The notes under the pieces were generated by a model that was not told where the DNA came from, made no database searches, and saw nothing but the letters and a program-made list of their open reading frames with translations. A stretch of 64,000 nt of DNA from Allodiplogaster sudhausi (taxonomy: Eukaryota; Nematoda; Chromadorea; Rhabditida; Diplogasteridae), in NCBI GenBank assembly GCA_945643635.1, contig CALZFC010000029.1:2715001-2779000 (forward strand), given 5' to 3'. Positions 23,128 through 33,659 of this stretch are shown one piece after another (positions within the stretch are counted from its first letter, which is position 1; each line of letters starts with the position of its first letter). A program made the position numbers and the translations under genes.

Positions 23128-26100
23128 CCATACGCGATGCCCATGGCGGCGAGACTAGCCAGCTGCAGAAAGCGCGATGCCGGCCATGCCGGTATCACCA
23201 GCTCGAAGGCGATGTAGCCGACGAGTCCGAGCGTCTGCACGCCGCCCAGCCAGAGCATCATCGAGCGCCGACCGATTCTGAAGGGAACTCTGCTGGGGAG
23301 CGCTGGGTTGATAGGGGGAAATGCTTCTGAAGAAGGAGGGGCACCCATGGCGCAATTGGTAGTATGGCCGATCCCAATGCGGAAGGATCACAGTTCGACT
23401 CCCACGGGTGCCCGAATCTTTTGCTATTTTTTTTACTTATTATTTTACGGGCCAGTTCGAATCCTTATTGGGGCAAACTCAGTTTTGGAGCTGGGTCATT
23501 CAAAAATGGGTGAAGGGATCAATATTGGGTGGAGTGTGGTGGATAAGTATATCGAAATTGATCATGATTCGATCGAAAATTGGCAGAGTCAATATTGATC
23601 GATAATTACATAAGTAAATTAATAATTAATATACTTATTTAATTATTAGTAATTAATAATTAATAATTAATTAATCTATAAGTAAATTGATGAACCTTTC
23701 TATGAGGAACGCGCCAGCGATCGACGCCACACAACTGACGACGACGAAGCCGAGCGACGCAAGCTGCGCGACTTCGAGTGAGAAGCGCTCACTCAGCAGA
23801 TCCGTCGACAGATAGATGAGCGGCCACATACACATGACAACCTGAAGTGAGCAAAAATGGGAAATATAAGAAATGCACCACCGAAAATTGGGGCACCGAA
23901 AATGTTTTTTTTATCAGCCGCCTCACTGGAGGCGTTGTCGGCATAGCCAAAAAAAATAGAAATATAGTATTAAAATGAGTTGTGCCTGTTGGCAGGCGAC
24001 GCCGAGCAGGAAGGCGCGACGCAAGTGAGGCGTGTCAAACGCCACGATCGCGACACGTAGAAGCGACTGCCGCTTCGACGCGTCACTACATGACCGCGAT
24101 GAGTCAGACGACCGCGACGCGTCATCATTTGACCGCGACGCGTCACTCGACCGCGACACGTCACTCGACTGCTCCGCCTCAAGCAGCATCTCATCAAGCG
24201 TTGCCTCGTCGTCAGCACGCACGCCTACCGTGTCAAATGTCTCCTTTTTTCGCTTTCAAAAGATATAGCTGATTTCGATAACTGAACATACTTACATATA
24301 TACATATGCTGGGATGAAATTTTACAATAGCGAATTATTTCAGGAAAATATGTAGGTCGAAATCAAGCTGATAAATACCTTGATAATATTGTAACGAGCG
24401 CAGTGCGGCTGTGCGCTTTCCGCGTGTGATGATGAGATGCTTGGGCGTCTCGTGCAGTGGAAGCGTCAGCAGAATGGCCAAGGCACACGGAATAATCGCC
24501 ACCTAAATCGGGCAAAGCACTGTTTACACCCACTGGGAATCGAACCAGCGCCTTCTGCGTACAAGATTTAATCACGTTACCTATGAGCTACCCCACCAAC
24601 CCCAGTTAAAAGCGGAAGATGACGCCCGAAGATTGCATCCATTCCAAAAGCCATCCCTATCGCTGCCATGTACAGAAATGTCGATTCGCTGAGGAAGGAG
24701 GTGACGCCGCGCAAGGAAGTTGGCGCTGTCTCCTGAACGGAATTTGGTGTAGGATTACGGTATTTCATGAACGGAATTTGATGCAGCATTACGGTATTTT
24801 CTAAACGGAATTTGATGCAGGATTACGGTGTTTCCTGAACGGAAATTGGGGCAATATTACGATATTTCCTGAACGGAATTTGCTGCAGGATTATGGTGTT
24901 GTTCAAATTTAATTTAAAAAAAAACATTTACCTGTGTAAAAAGGACGAGCACTCCGAATGAAATGCCGGCAGATGTCGACGCGACGATTCGAGAGAAGAT
25001 GAACAACTCGGGGAGCGCGGTCAGCACCGAGACGAGCGAAAGCAGGGCGCCGAGAAGGCCGACACCATTCGAGATGAGCAGAGCCGCTGAAGGAGGCGGT
25101 GGCTATTTAGCGCGGCGGAACTCTCTTTACTTTCAAGTATTACAATACTGGAAATCTTTAGGTTATATGTAAGTAAAGAAGTTGTCAATGGACGCCTAAA
25201 TTCTGTAGTACTAAGGTCTCTTAAAGGTATCGCTGGATTGCCGCTTTTTGATTTTAGTTGCATCGAGAGCCCCTTTAACATTTTAAGGTTCCAGGACAGC
25301 CCGTTCTTAACGAATTCATGGTCCCTATACAGGTGCTTAACTATTTTAAGGTCCCTGGGCAGCCCCTCCACTATTTTAAGGTCCCAGGAGGGCCCGTTAA
25401 CGATTTTGAGATCCATGTACGGCCTCTTTAAGATTTAGATGTCATTGGACCGCCTCTTTATCCTAGCTTACTCCTCCGGCCGAGCTTGTCCGCGAGCAGC
25501 GGCGTGAGCAGCGAGCCGAACGCTGCGCCAAAGAACCAAATGTTGAGCGTCGCCGACCACAGCCAAGTCAGCAAAGACTCTGATAGGCCGTCCTCAAATG
25601 AGCCATAAAAATAAGTTTTGAATTCGCGCCGTTTTGCCTGATACATACAAGGACGAGAGAGCATGCAATTTAGAGATAGTAGAGTGGTCAATAAAAAAAT
25701 TCAAATAGATTTCGGTCGAGTTCCTCTTTATTCAATGGGAAGATATTAAGTGGAGTTTAAGAAAAACATTAGAACATTAATTGAGCTAATTGTTTAGACC
25801 TCTCTCTCTCTCTCTTTATCTAGTGCTCTCTCTCTCGCTCTCTATCTCTCTCTCTAATTCACTCTCTCACCTCTCTGTCACGATCAATGTTTTCAAATTG
25901 CTTTTGTTCTTTCACTGCTCGAACAAATTTCTGGCATCAATTTTCCAGAATCTCTTATGTAGAATACGTTTGCTACACACCTGTTCTTGTTTGTCTCTTC
26001 GTTTCTATATCACTCACCACTGCACTTCCTCTTTGCACATAGCTGGTATTGATAAAGTCGTAGAAGGAGTTGACAGCAGTGTTCGGGTACGTGTTGCTGT

Positions 26101-26501
26101 AGCCCTCCTGTAATCAAAGAAATTTTTAAATACATTTTAAATTCCCTGATTCGTGTCTTAGAAAATAAGACTTCAATCATTTAAGAAGAAAAAAATCGGA
26201 GTGAAACGGACGGTGAAGTTGCTTGCGGTGCAGAGTACAGTTATCAGTGCAATCAATCGAAGAGGGCGACCGCGAGGTGCGAGGAAGTCGCTGATGCAGT
26301 GCGAGTCTACAATTTATATAGTAGTGCACTTTTGAATTTGTCTCAAGACTAGTGTACTTTAAAGAAAACCACTTCAAACTTTTATCTGCGGTCTCTATCC
26401 TTAACACTGAAACACTCTCGCATGAACTTGCCATTAAATCGTTGTTCATCTAAAGGAGCTTCCGAACGACAACTCGATGTCGAACACTTCTTCAACTTCA
26501 T
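22435..26501 (-). CDS. MFS transporter, SLC2/sugar-porter-like (3' end not found)
   Basis: Twelve-helix facilitator family; substrate unknown. Exons: 26408-26501 (putative first, MKLKKCSTSSCRSEAPLDEQ), 26212-26306, 26018-26107, 25472-25592, 24932-25086, 24601-24732, 24379-24502, 23986-24224, 23696-23841, 23128-23277 and 22435-22513, about 475 residues so far. Diagnostic parts: TM1 then GYSNTYPNTAVNSFYDF; TM2 WLWSATLNIWFFGAAFGSLL with LADKLGRRS, the loop 2-3 signature; ETAPTSLRG before TM5; HETPKHL, a PESPR-type motif after TM6; FRIGRRSM-like loop 8-9; and GPVSLFITSELVPQLSR at TM10. All phases agree. The exon 8/9 junction needs a GC donor (CAG, then GCACAA). The central loop carries an expanded Ser/Arg/Asp repeat. 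Helices 11-12 and the stop codon were not found. The first exon rests on a weak donor. Confidence 0.85.
23337..23414 (+). repeat. tRNA-like s​equence (degenerate), in an MFS intron
   Basis: Shows an A-box-like TGGCGCAATTGGTA and a B-box-like AGTTCGACTCC at tRNA spacing, closed by an 8-bp complementary pair (GGGCACCC with GGGTGCCC). The T-stem does not pair properly, so this is a tRNA pseudogene or tRNA-derived repeat, not a working tRNA. It lies in the intron between exons 23696-23841 and 23128-23277, on the opposite strand to the host gene. Confidence 0.6.
24060..24180 (-). repeat. Tandem repeat in the MFS central-loop exon
   Basis: A unit of about 15-18 bp around GACGCGTCGCGGTC is repeated about six times in frame. 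It encodes alternating Ser-Arg-Ser and Asp/Ala residues (SRSSDASRSNDDASRSSDSS) in the cytoplasmic loop between helices 6 and 7. It lies inside exon 23986-24224, so it lengthens the protein without breaking the frame. Confidence 0.8.
24527..24600 (-). repeat. tRNA-like sequence filling an MFS intron
   Basis: On the - strand an A-box-like GTAGCTCATAGGTAACG and a perfect B-box GGTTCGATTCC occur at tRNA spacing. The T-stem is mismatched, so the sequence is degenerate. It takes up most of the 98-nt intron between exons 24601-24732 and 24379-24502 and starts right at the donor (GTTGGT). Its 3' half (GCAGAAGG to CCCAGTGGGTG) resembles that of the tRNA-like sequence near 23340. Confidence 0.6.
24728..24905 (-). 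repeat. Minisatellite at an MFS 3' splice site
   Basis: About five copies of a unit near 35 bp (on the + strand, TCCTGAACGGAATTTG followed by TGCAGGATTACGGT). On the transcript strand each unit contains CCGTTCAGGA, which at 24732 is the real acceptor of exon 24601-24732. The acceptor neighbourhood has been multiplied within the intron. Confidence 0.75.
25200..25465 (-). repeat. Degenerate minisatellite after an MFS donor
   Basis: Imperfect tandem units of about 30-35 bp built around TATTTTAAGGTCCC and GGGCAGCCC (+ strand). They fill the first part of the intron that follows exon 25472-25592 and start within a few bases of its donor. Confidence 0.65.
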
Positions 26502-26891
26502 CTTCTTATTATAATTGATGATGAAATCGGGAGGCGAGAATTGTTTCAATCTTGCCATTGCTCAAGAAAGTGAAAAATATATACACGTTGTCATCTTTTA
26601 TGGTTATCATTAATTATCATTTCAACACGCGCGTGTTCTTTCCTTGTGTACACCGTAATAATTCAATCAATCAATCAATTAATAAAGTCATAATAACAAT
26701 TTATTTCATCATTGAATATATGTGACCACACTGGATAAATTAAAGACGCGAAACCATGAAAAAAGTTCTTGCAAATATGACTCTTCCTAATAGGCAACTC
26801 GAACTAGGTGCTCACCATCAGCTAAAAAGGAGACTGACAAGGAAGTACATAGCGATATGTGCATATATACATACATATGTGTGTGCATAAC

Positions 26892-29800
26892 CAGAGGTGT
26901 CAACGGCCCGGCCCGGCCCGGCCCGGCCCGATGGGCCGGCGGGCCCAACATTCCATGGGCCCGGGCCGGGCCGGGCCGGGCCCACGAAATGTTGGGCCGG
27001 CCCGTGGGCCCGTTTGGGCCCGATTATTTGAGAAAATGGGGAACGGCCAAGGGTTATATAGTTGACACATTTTACTACACCTTTCAAATTCGTCACTCTT
27101 GCCGTCTGGTACTCTCTGTCTCTTCCTCTCTGCACTAGGCAGTCCTTATGCAGTCCTCTTCGATCAATACGTCGCAGCATTCAGGCTTACCCTTTGTTTC
27201 AATGCCTGTTTACTTTTATATACTTTCGTTTCGAATGTCATGCTTATCCTCGCAATTGTTGAAGGCAGCGAGCCGGAGCGAGGAGGCGGCTTTCGCGTCG
27301 GCCCACTCTCCCTCCAGCGAGTTCTCATCACCATGGCTGACCATCCAGAGTTGAACGGCCTTCCGGAAACAGACCGGAGGATCCTCAAGAAAATTTTTGG
27401 TAAGATGTTTATATATTTAGATTCACGCTGTTCTTACAATTAGAATATTAGCATAAGTGAGCCTCGCCCATTCCATAATGCATAAGCGTTCAACTTGCGA
27501 GCTCACTACATTTCGTTCCTTCTCTCACTTCGTAAGCGGTCTGACTGTTTATTTACAAGGAAGGATTTCGGGTCCACGAACAATTCTAAGGAACAATTAC
27601 AAGCGCTCGTTAACGCGCAGATGGATGAGTTGCTGTCGACTGACTTTGTGTTCTTCCGCGATCGCAAAAAGGCCGGCAATGATGATCCCATCAAGCAGCT
27701 ACATTATTGCTACTATGGAGAGGAAGAAGCTGCTATAGCAACACAGCTATTGATTTGCACGCGTTGTCGTGTTGTTATGTCCCAAGGAGGGAATGTCAGG
27801 TTCGACGCAATCGTGAATACTATTACTCACTTTTGATGCTCTTTTGTAGTAGACACCTCGATAAGTGCGTTCCATCAAAGAAGAGGAAGGCTGAGAACAT
27901 TACAAGTTCTCAGAGCCGGATTGATGGTTTTATGACCACGGTTTCGGTCTCTGGTACGCTTGATGAGCAGCAACAGTTAACTTCCGCCATCGCCAAGTGG
28001 GTGGCGACGAACTCTCGCCCCTTCGCCATTACTGAAGACCTCGGATTAAAGGAAGTCATTCGAACAGCTATGAAAATTGGGTTAGCAACCAGTACTTCTT
28101 CTTCTTTTCATCGTTTAAATCATAGTTAATGATGTTTTTTAGTGCAAAGAGGAGGAATATTGATCACTTCGATGTCGGCAGCATCATTCCCACACGAAAT
28201 ACAGTGTCGAGTCGAGTAAACACCCTTCAAGAAGAGCTTCTTGCAAAGACCGGAGCAGCTGTTGTTAACCATTTGGAGACGGTGGGCGGAGAATTCTCGA
28301 CAGACTACGGAAAAAGAAAGGATGATTACCTGACCATTGTTCTTCATGTGGTTTATGAATGGTTAGATAGTTTTGTAGTGTCTTTATCACAATCACCATA
28401 TTTGTTTTAGGAAGTTCTATAGTATTCACGCGGCTATGCTACGGTGTGAGGTCGCGAAGAAGGATAATGCTCAAGTCTGGATTGACATCGTGAAAGCTGC
28501 TTCCTCCTTTGGGCTTACGGATGTAGTAATGAGCAAGATATTCTGCGCTTCTGATGAAGGCTCGAATATTACGAAGGCTCTGCGGAATAACAACTGAAAG
28601 AGTGAGTTTTTGTTTTAAATTTATTTTTGCATCATGGTCGAATGTTTAGATGTGTTCTGTATTTGCCACGTCGCGAACAACCTTTGCAAGCGAACGTTTA
28701 ACCCGTACAAGGACAGACGCGATCTTCTGTTCAAGAACGACCTAACTGACAATGAGAAGTTGTTGGTGCAACGTGGACGGCGAATTCTGACCGAACTGAA
28801 GATTGTCGTGAATGGAGTCAGAGGAACGGAAGTAGGCCATTCGCTACAGAAGAAGCTTCCGCTTGAAGTCGAGACAAGATGGTTGTCTAAGCTCAATTCT
28901 GCCAAGGCTTTCAAAGAATGCGAGGACGAACTCTTTAAGCAGAGAGATAGCGGAAAGTTGTCAGACGTAAGACTTAATATATTTGATGTTACTTTCGTGA
29001 TATATGAGCTATTTCTGCAGGAAGTGAAGAGGGCTTTACGGTATCTCTATGACGAACGTGCTGACTTCGATGATGTCCTCCTTATCCTCCTTCAGTTTGA
29101 ATACTTCGTCCAGTTCTTCCAGGTCTTTACATATACAAATCCACATATAGTGAGAGATTTATTTTACGTTTTAGAAAGACACCGCTGTGATCTACGAAGT
29201 GTGGACGAAGTGGCATGAGCTGAAGGAACGCTTTCACACGCTCATTATGACGTCGGAAACCGATCTGCAGTCCGCGCTTGCGCGCAGCGCTTACAAGTGT
29301 ATGATGCGAAAGGAGAACGATGGCGTCATCACGAAGTACCATCAGATGGTCACCCTGTTACACCCCAAGAGGAGGCAGCTAAGGAAACTTGCCAATGATG
29401 CAGAACGACGAGAGATCATTTTTGAACTGAAAGAACTGGTAAAAAACGTTGATGGTGCCCCTCTTTCTTCTTCGCAAGCTAAGGCCCCTAAGCTACCACG
29501 CACGGAATACGATGATCTTGATGCTTCCGGTGATAACGTACTCTCTGAAGTAGACTCTTATCTAGTTGCGTCTTTCCCCCTCATGATGACCCTTTGCTGG
29601 CTTGGAAAGAACGGGCTGCCGACTTCCCCATTCTCTCTCGCATTGTATGTCAGCTTTATGCCATTCCTGCCTCTACGGCAACAGCTGAGCGTTCCTTCTC
29701 TGATCTGAGAAATCTGGTTCCGGAAAAGCGGGAAAACATTGGCGCCGAATCTGTCTTTAATTCTCTCGTCGTCCGTTCTCTGCTGAAATTTGAAAATGCG

Positions 29801-30133
29801 TTGAATGTCACTCACTGATATTCTTTTGTTACACTTTTGTTTGAGATTCGATCTCATTTGTTGTTCAATGAACTTGAATTATTTTTATTAACTCTTTATT
29901 AACTTTTTTTATTTGCTAAATAAACCGCTCCAGTATCAAGCAAATTAATGATTACAGCAAAACATAGATTAAGTGATCTCGGTGCCTTGATACCATAATT
30001 TTTTTGAAAATCGGGCCGGGCCGGGCCGGGCCCAAAATTCTAAGGCCCGGAAATGTACGGGCCGGGCCGGGCCGAGAGTTTGGGCCCGATGGGCCGGGCC
30101 GGCCCAAAAATGTTAGGCCCGTTGACATCTCTG
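26892..30133 (+). mobile_element. hAT-superfamily DNA transposon, inactive copy
   Basis: Both ends are visible. The left starts CAGAGGTGTCAACGG and the right ends CCGTTGACATCTCTG, typical hAT terminal inverted repeats. They are extended inward by GGCCC/GGGCC-rich subterminal repeats (26905-27020 and 30010-30120). The flanking 8-bp target duplication TGCATAAC is perfect (26884-26891 and 30134-30141). The intron-containing transposase is inside. Length is 3242 bp. Confidence 0.95.
27333..29818 (+). pseudogene. hAT transposase with stop and frameshift
   Basis: Cut-and-paste transposase, eight exons: 27333-27399 (MADHPELNGLPETDRR, good start context), 27487-27799, 27853-28080, 28143-28361, 28411-28601, 28650-28966, 29021-29122 and 29175-29818. 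A BED-type zinc finger spans the exon 2/3 junction (CTRC, then NVRHLDKC). The catalytic region follows, with CICHVANNL near the usual C-x2-H site. The C-terminal hAT dimerisation domain is clear: DPLLAWKERAADFPILSRI, then IPASTATAERSFSD and an RENIGAESV-type end. Two lesions: an in-frame TGA at 28595-28597, and a one-base shift in the T3C5 run near 29571-29578 that separates SYLVAS from the dimerisation domain. The copy is therefore non-autonomous now, although its ends look mobilisable. Confidence 0.88.
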
Positions 30134-30141
30134 TGCATAAC

Positions 30142-31507
30142 CAGGACACAGAGAATACGGTAGTTAGAACGCACAATTTTGGCTACATTTGATCATGACA
30201 CAGACATAAACACACATAAACGAACATGAACTTTTCAACGGTCCAGAACATTCTATCTTAGACTATACACTTGCGCCAAAGTCGACCTCAAAAAGCGTGG
30301 AAAACCCATTTGTCTGTCTGAGGTGAAGAGAAAAAAAATCAACATATTTCAAACATATCGCGCGCTTCCTTGTGCGGAAAGTCTAGTCTCGCTTGGCATT
30401 CGCCCTTTGAAATGCTCCATAGGAATTGAGAAATGCAGACATGTCATGCTACGCTGTCTGATCTCGTGATCGAACGAGGAGGGGACAATATTTGGAAGGA
30501 TTATTTAAAAAATATGTATATATATGTATATAATGGTCTTAGAGGAGAAGAACCCGTCCAATATTTGTTGCATGCCCCATATGTATGCTTTTTAGGAGTA
30601 GGAGTCGAATGGCCCAGACCGGCCACGGTGTTGTGACTTTTTTTTGAAAATGGCAAAAAATTCGCGAATTCAAAGTCGAGAATACTGTTAATATCCTCAA
30701 GACAAAAGTAATTTTTTTAACTTCACAACACTTTCAAACCAAATTTCCATCTCAACCCAAACAATCCGAAAAAAAACAAGACACTATATATTTGCTTTAG
30801 ATCTCCTTTAGAGGGAAATAGGAGCGGTGCTGTTGCTCGGAAAAAGAAGCTGTCCGGTGAAGTTAGAGAATTCGAGCTTAATCACATACCTTCCTTAACA
30901 CGTCTGCGCTCTCTCGCATTACACACTCTCTCGCTAGCATGTCAAGGAGCGCTTGATGCCAAGGAGATGGCTTCTTTAAAGTAGCCCATAAACTCAATCA
31001 TTATCTCGCGCCTTATTGCCCTGACATAAGGTGCGCGTGATTTAGAAGGACGCGGAACATTGAAATAGAGATTAAAGTTAAGGTTCCTTCTCCTTTAAGA
31101 AGGTTTCGTCCTTTCTACCGTTTCCATGTGTTCTGCCCGGTACGAGTAGAGCACAATCAGTTCACAACTTTCGCTCTTCATTGCCGTTCTCTTCTGCAGC
31201 ACATAACCCGTACCGGATGTCAATCGAGATTGTTTACATTGCGGGCGTTCTTTCCTTATGTACACCGTAACAAATCAATCAATCAATCAATCAATAAAGT
31301 CAAAATAACAATTTCTTCATCATTGAATATATGTATCTATGATGTGACCACAACATAAATCCGCGAAACCATGAAAAAAGTTCTTATAATTTACTCATCC
31401 CAATCGGCACCACCTCGAAATGGCTGCTCTGCCAAACGGAGATTGACAAGTAAGTCATTTCGATTATATGCATTACCAGGCCACAGAGAACACGGTAGTT
31501 AGAACGA
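30142..31507 (-). pseudogene. Possible decayed ionotropic-receptor last exons (M4-like)
   Basis: Two short - strand frames in the duplicated units resemble the last-exon start of the receptors at 33.7 and 50.0 kb (YGVLCTIGLLLL and YAVLCTISLVILL). Unit 2 (about 31384-31507) reads NYRVLCGLVMHIIEMTYL and runs to a TAA. Unit 1 (about 30142-30175) reads NYRILCVLVM and is cut by the hAT insertion. Acceptor positions do not match those of the intact genes, so these are remnants at best. The call rests on a short similarity. Confidence 0.3.
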
Positions 31508-32339
31508 TCTAGGCTACATATGAGCATGGCACAGACATTAACACTCACTCCAAGATCGGCAACTTCTAGAACATTCTTACCGACAACACTTACGCCAAGA
31601 ATCAAGATCAAAAAGCGTAAAAACTCATAATTCTGTCTGAATTGAAGAGAAAGAACAACATAGCGCAAATATAGCGCGCAGTTCCTTGTGCGGAAAGTCT
31701 AGTCTCTCGCTTGACGTTCGCCTTTAGAATGAGACTAGGAATTGAGAAATACAGACATGTCATCTTTTGCTGTCTGATCTCGAGCTCGAATGAGGAGAGG
31801 AGGAGAGAATATTTGGAAGGAAAATGTATTTTAAAAAAAAAGTTTTTAAAGCAAAATATGAGGGATGCTGCTGATTTGGATGCAAAAGTTTGTCCTTTGT
31901 TGCAGCGATGATAATGCTGATGGTGTTCAGAAACATTTTCTCTGACGCGCATGTCTGCGCGGTCTGGGAGAAAACACTCTCTCGATTGCACGTCATGGAA
32001 GCTTTATGTCAAGAACTTTACTCCTTTAAAGGAGATCATATACGCAATCATTGTCTCGCGCCTTATTGCCCTTGACATAAGGTGCGCGTGATTTAGAAGG
32101 ACGCGACTATAATGGTAGGCAACGTTGAAATAGAGATTACAGTTGAGTTTCCTTCTCCTTTAAGAAGGTTTCGTTCTTTCTACCGTTTCCATGTTTTCAT
32201 GTGTCTTGCCCGGTAGTAGAGCACAATTAGTTCACAACTTTCGCTCTTCATTGCCGTTCTCTTCTGCAGCACATAACCCGTACCGGATGTCAATAGAGAT
32301 TGTTTACATTGTTTACATTACAGATCGGAACTGTCGGGG

Positions 32340-32528
32340 CCGTTCTCTCTCTTACCCTCTCTCTCTCTCCCTCGCTCGCTCTCACCCTCTCCTTCTGTCT
32401 CTCTCACTCTCTTCCTCTCATACTCTCTGTCTGCCTCTCTCTCCCACGCCCTCCATCACTTTCTCTACTTCTCGCTCTCATTCTTTCTCTCGATCTCTCA
32501 CTCTCTGTCTACCTCTCTACGCTCTCTG

Positions 32529-32569
<41 letters not shown>

Positions 32570-32570
32570 A
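32340..32570 (+). repeat. (CT)n tract outside the main compartment
   Basis: Mixed CTCTCT sequence that begins exactly where tandem duplication unit 2 ends. It is one of only a few such tracts to the right of 23 kb. Confidence 0.85.
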
Positions 32571-33035
32571 TCACGCTCCGACAACCTGGCCTAAAACGTT
32601 AGAAAAAGAAACGATTAAGAGAATAGATGGCAATTCCACTAAGATCGGCAGAGATAATCGCCATACATTGAACTCATACTATGTTGAAATTGTGTGACAT
32701 TGTGACTCTTGGTTGATGCAGATGAATGAATGAATGATGTGGACAAAACACACATAAATCAAGTGATCCGGCTCAATTCTTGTTCTGGTGTGAAAAAAAC
32801 CGTTGACGGAACACAATTCTATTATATGTTCATATGTACATGGTACCCATGTACCAGTAACGAAAAGTTGCGAACCTCAATGGACTCAAGATGTACCATC
32901 TTGCCACGTTGACTACACAATACTAGTAGACCAGTCAACGATATAGTATCTGCATACAATACTCAAAATATGTGCCAATGCTGGATGTGAAATGTGCACA
33001 ATCAAAGAACGATCATAGAACGAAAAAAACATTAC

Positions 33036-33188
33036 TGAGAATGAAGTCGAATTGCACGCCCTGGTACATGCATTCGCTGACCATGAGCATCAGTTCGAAT
33101 CCCGTGACTGTGTTGCCCTCTTGCGCGATGTTCTCTCTAACCATAAAGTTTCCGTTTACAGATATGAGCCACGAGAACTCGCAGTCGC
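33036..33188 (-). pseudogene. Ionotropic-receptor S1-like exon fragment
   Basis: A - strand frame with donor GTAATG in phase 1 reads EFSWLISVNGNFMVRENIAQ, then NTVTGFELMLMVSECMYQG. This resembles the start of a ligand-binding domain, where a GF/GY-x-(V/L)-x-L helix follows the first strand. It lies just downstream of the last exon of receptor X, so it could be the start of a third receptor, but I find no pore or M3 exons between here and 30 kb. The opposite strand is also open (LHALVHAFADHEHQFESRDC at 33046-33234), so coding strand is uncertain. Confidence 0.35.
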
Positions 33189-33659
33189 CTTTTCAAGTGA
33201 TGAGCCAATCGAGGAGGATGGAAATGAAGAATGAAAAGATAAAATGAGCTTGTGTCCATGAATGATGGTGATTTTAGCATTCAAGTATTTATTGTTTTTG
33301 TTGTACATTTATTCTTGCTACTATAAAACTATCACACTTAAAAGTAGTCGCGCACATGTTCGCTTATCCGAATAGGTTCCACACTGTCTATGAAAGGCTA
33401 GAGACATAGCCTAGAGGCGAATGAAGAGCGATGCTGTAGTTACGCAACAATTAGAGCCATTGCGAGAATGGCCATACCAAAGAAAATGAATTGTGTCAAA
33501 TACAGCAATTATAACGAGCAATTAAAGGTGAGGTGGTGCCTAATTACGATCGGTATTTAAGTGTAGATGATCACAAACTGTTGTAAATCCTTATTAGCCA
33601 AGAACAATCATCGTTGAATATCCATGCTATTTGTTTACTTTTTTGTTTACCTCTAACAA

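Larger units (their letters stand above)
26627..32316. repeat. Tandem duplication later split by a hAT insertion
   Basis: Unit 1 is 26627-26891 plus 30142-31240; unit 2 is 31241-32316. Shared landmarks, in order: TTCTTTCCTT-GTACACCGTAA, a run of CAAT, GAAACCATGAAAAAAGTTCT, GAGAATACGGTAGTTAGAACG, the cyclic TTGTGCGGAAAGTCTAGTCT stretch, a copy of the dispersed repeat, CTTCTCCTTTAAGAAGG, and the end CACATAACCCGTACCGGATG. Divergence includes several indels, so the duplication is not recent. Unit 2 lacks about 400 bp present in unit 1. Confidence 0.8.

Noticed and set aside
23337..23414. Functional tRNA gene
   Set aside because: The promoter boxes and acceptor-like stem are present, but the T-stem and anticodon stem do not pair.
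23982..24272. + strand open frames opposite the MFS exons (also 23308-23598)
   Set aside because: Shadows of the GC-rich - strand exons, which have matching phases and transporter motifs.
26857..27138. GP/RAGP-rich frames at the hAT ends (also 30004-30192)
   Set aside because: They translate the GGCCC subterminal repeats of the transposon.
31384..31668. 94-codon - strand frame considered as a 7TM fragment
   Set aside because: Only its last part resembles anything, namely the M4 exon of the neighbouring ionotropic receptors. No serpentine motifs.
33052..33234. + strand frame MHALVHAFADHEHQFESRDC
   Set aside because: It overlaps the receptor-like frame on the other strand, which has a donor and family resemblance; the + frame has neither. 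Uncertain, so mentioned there rather than called.
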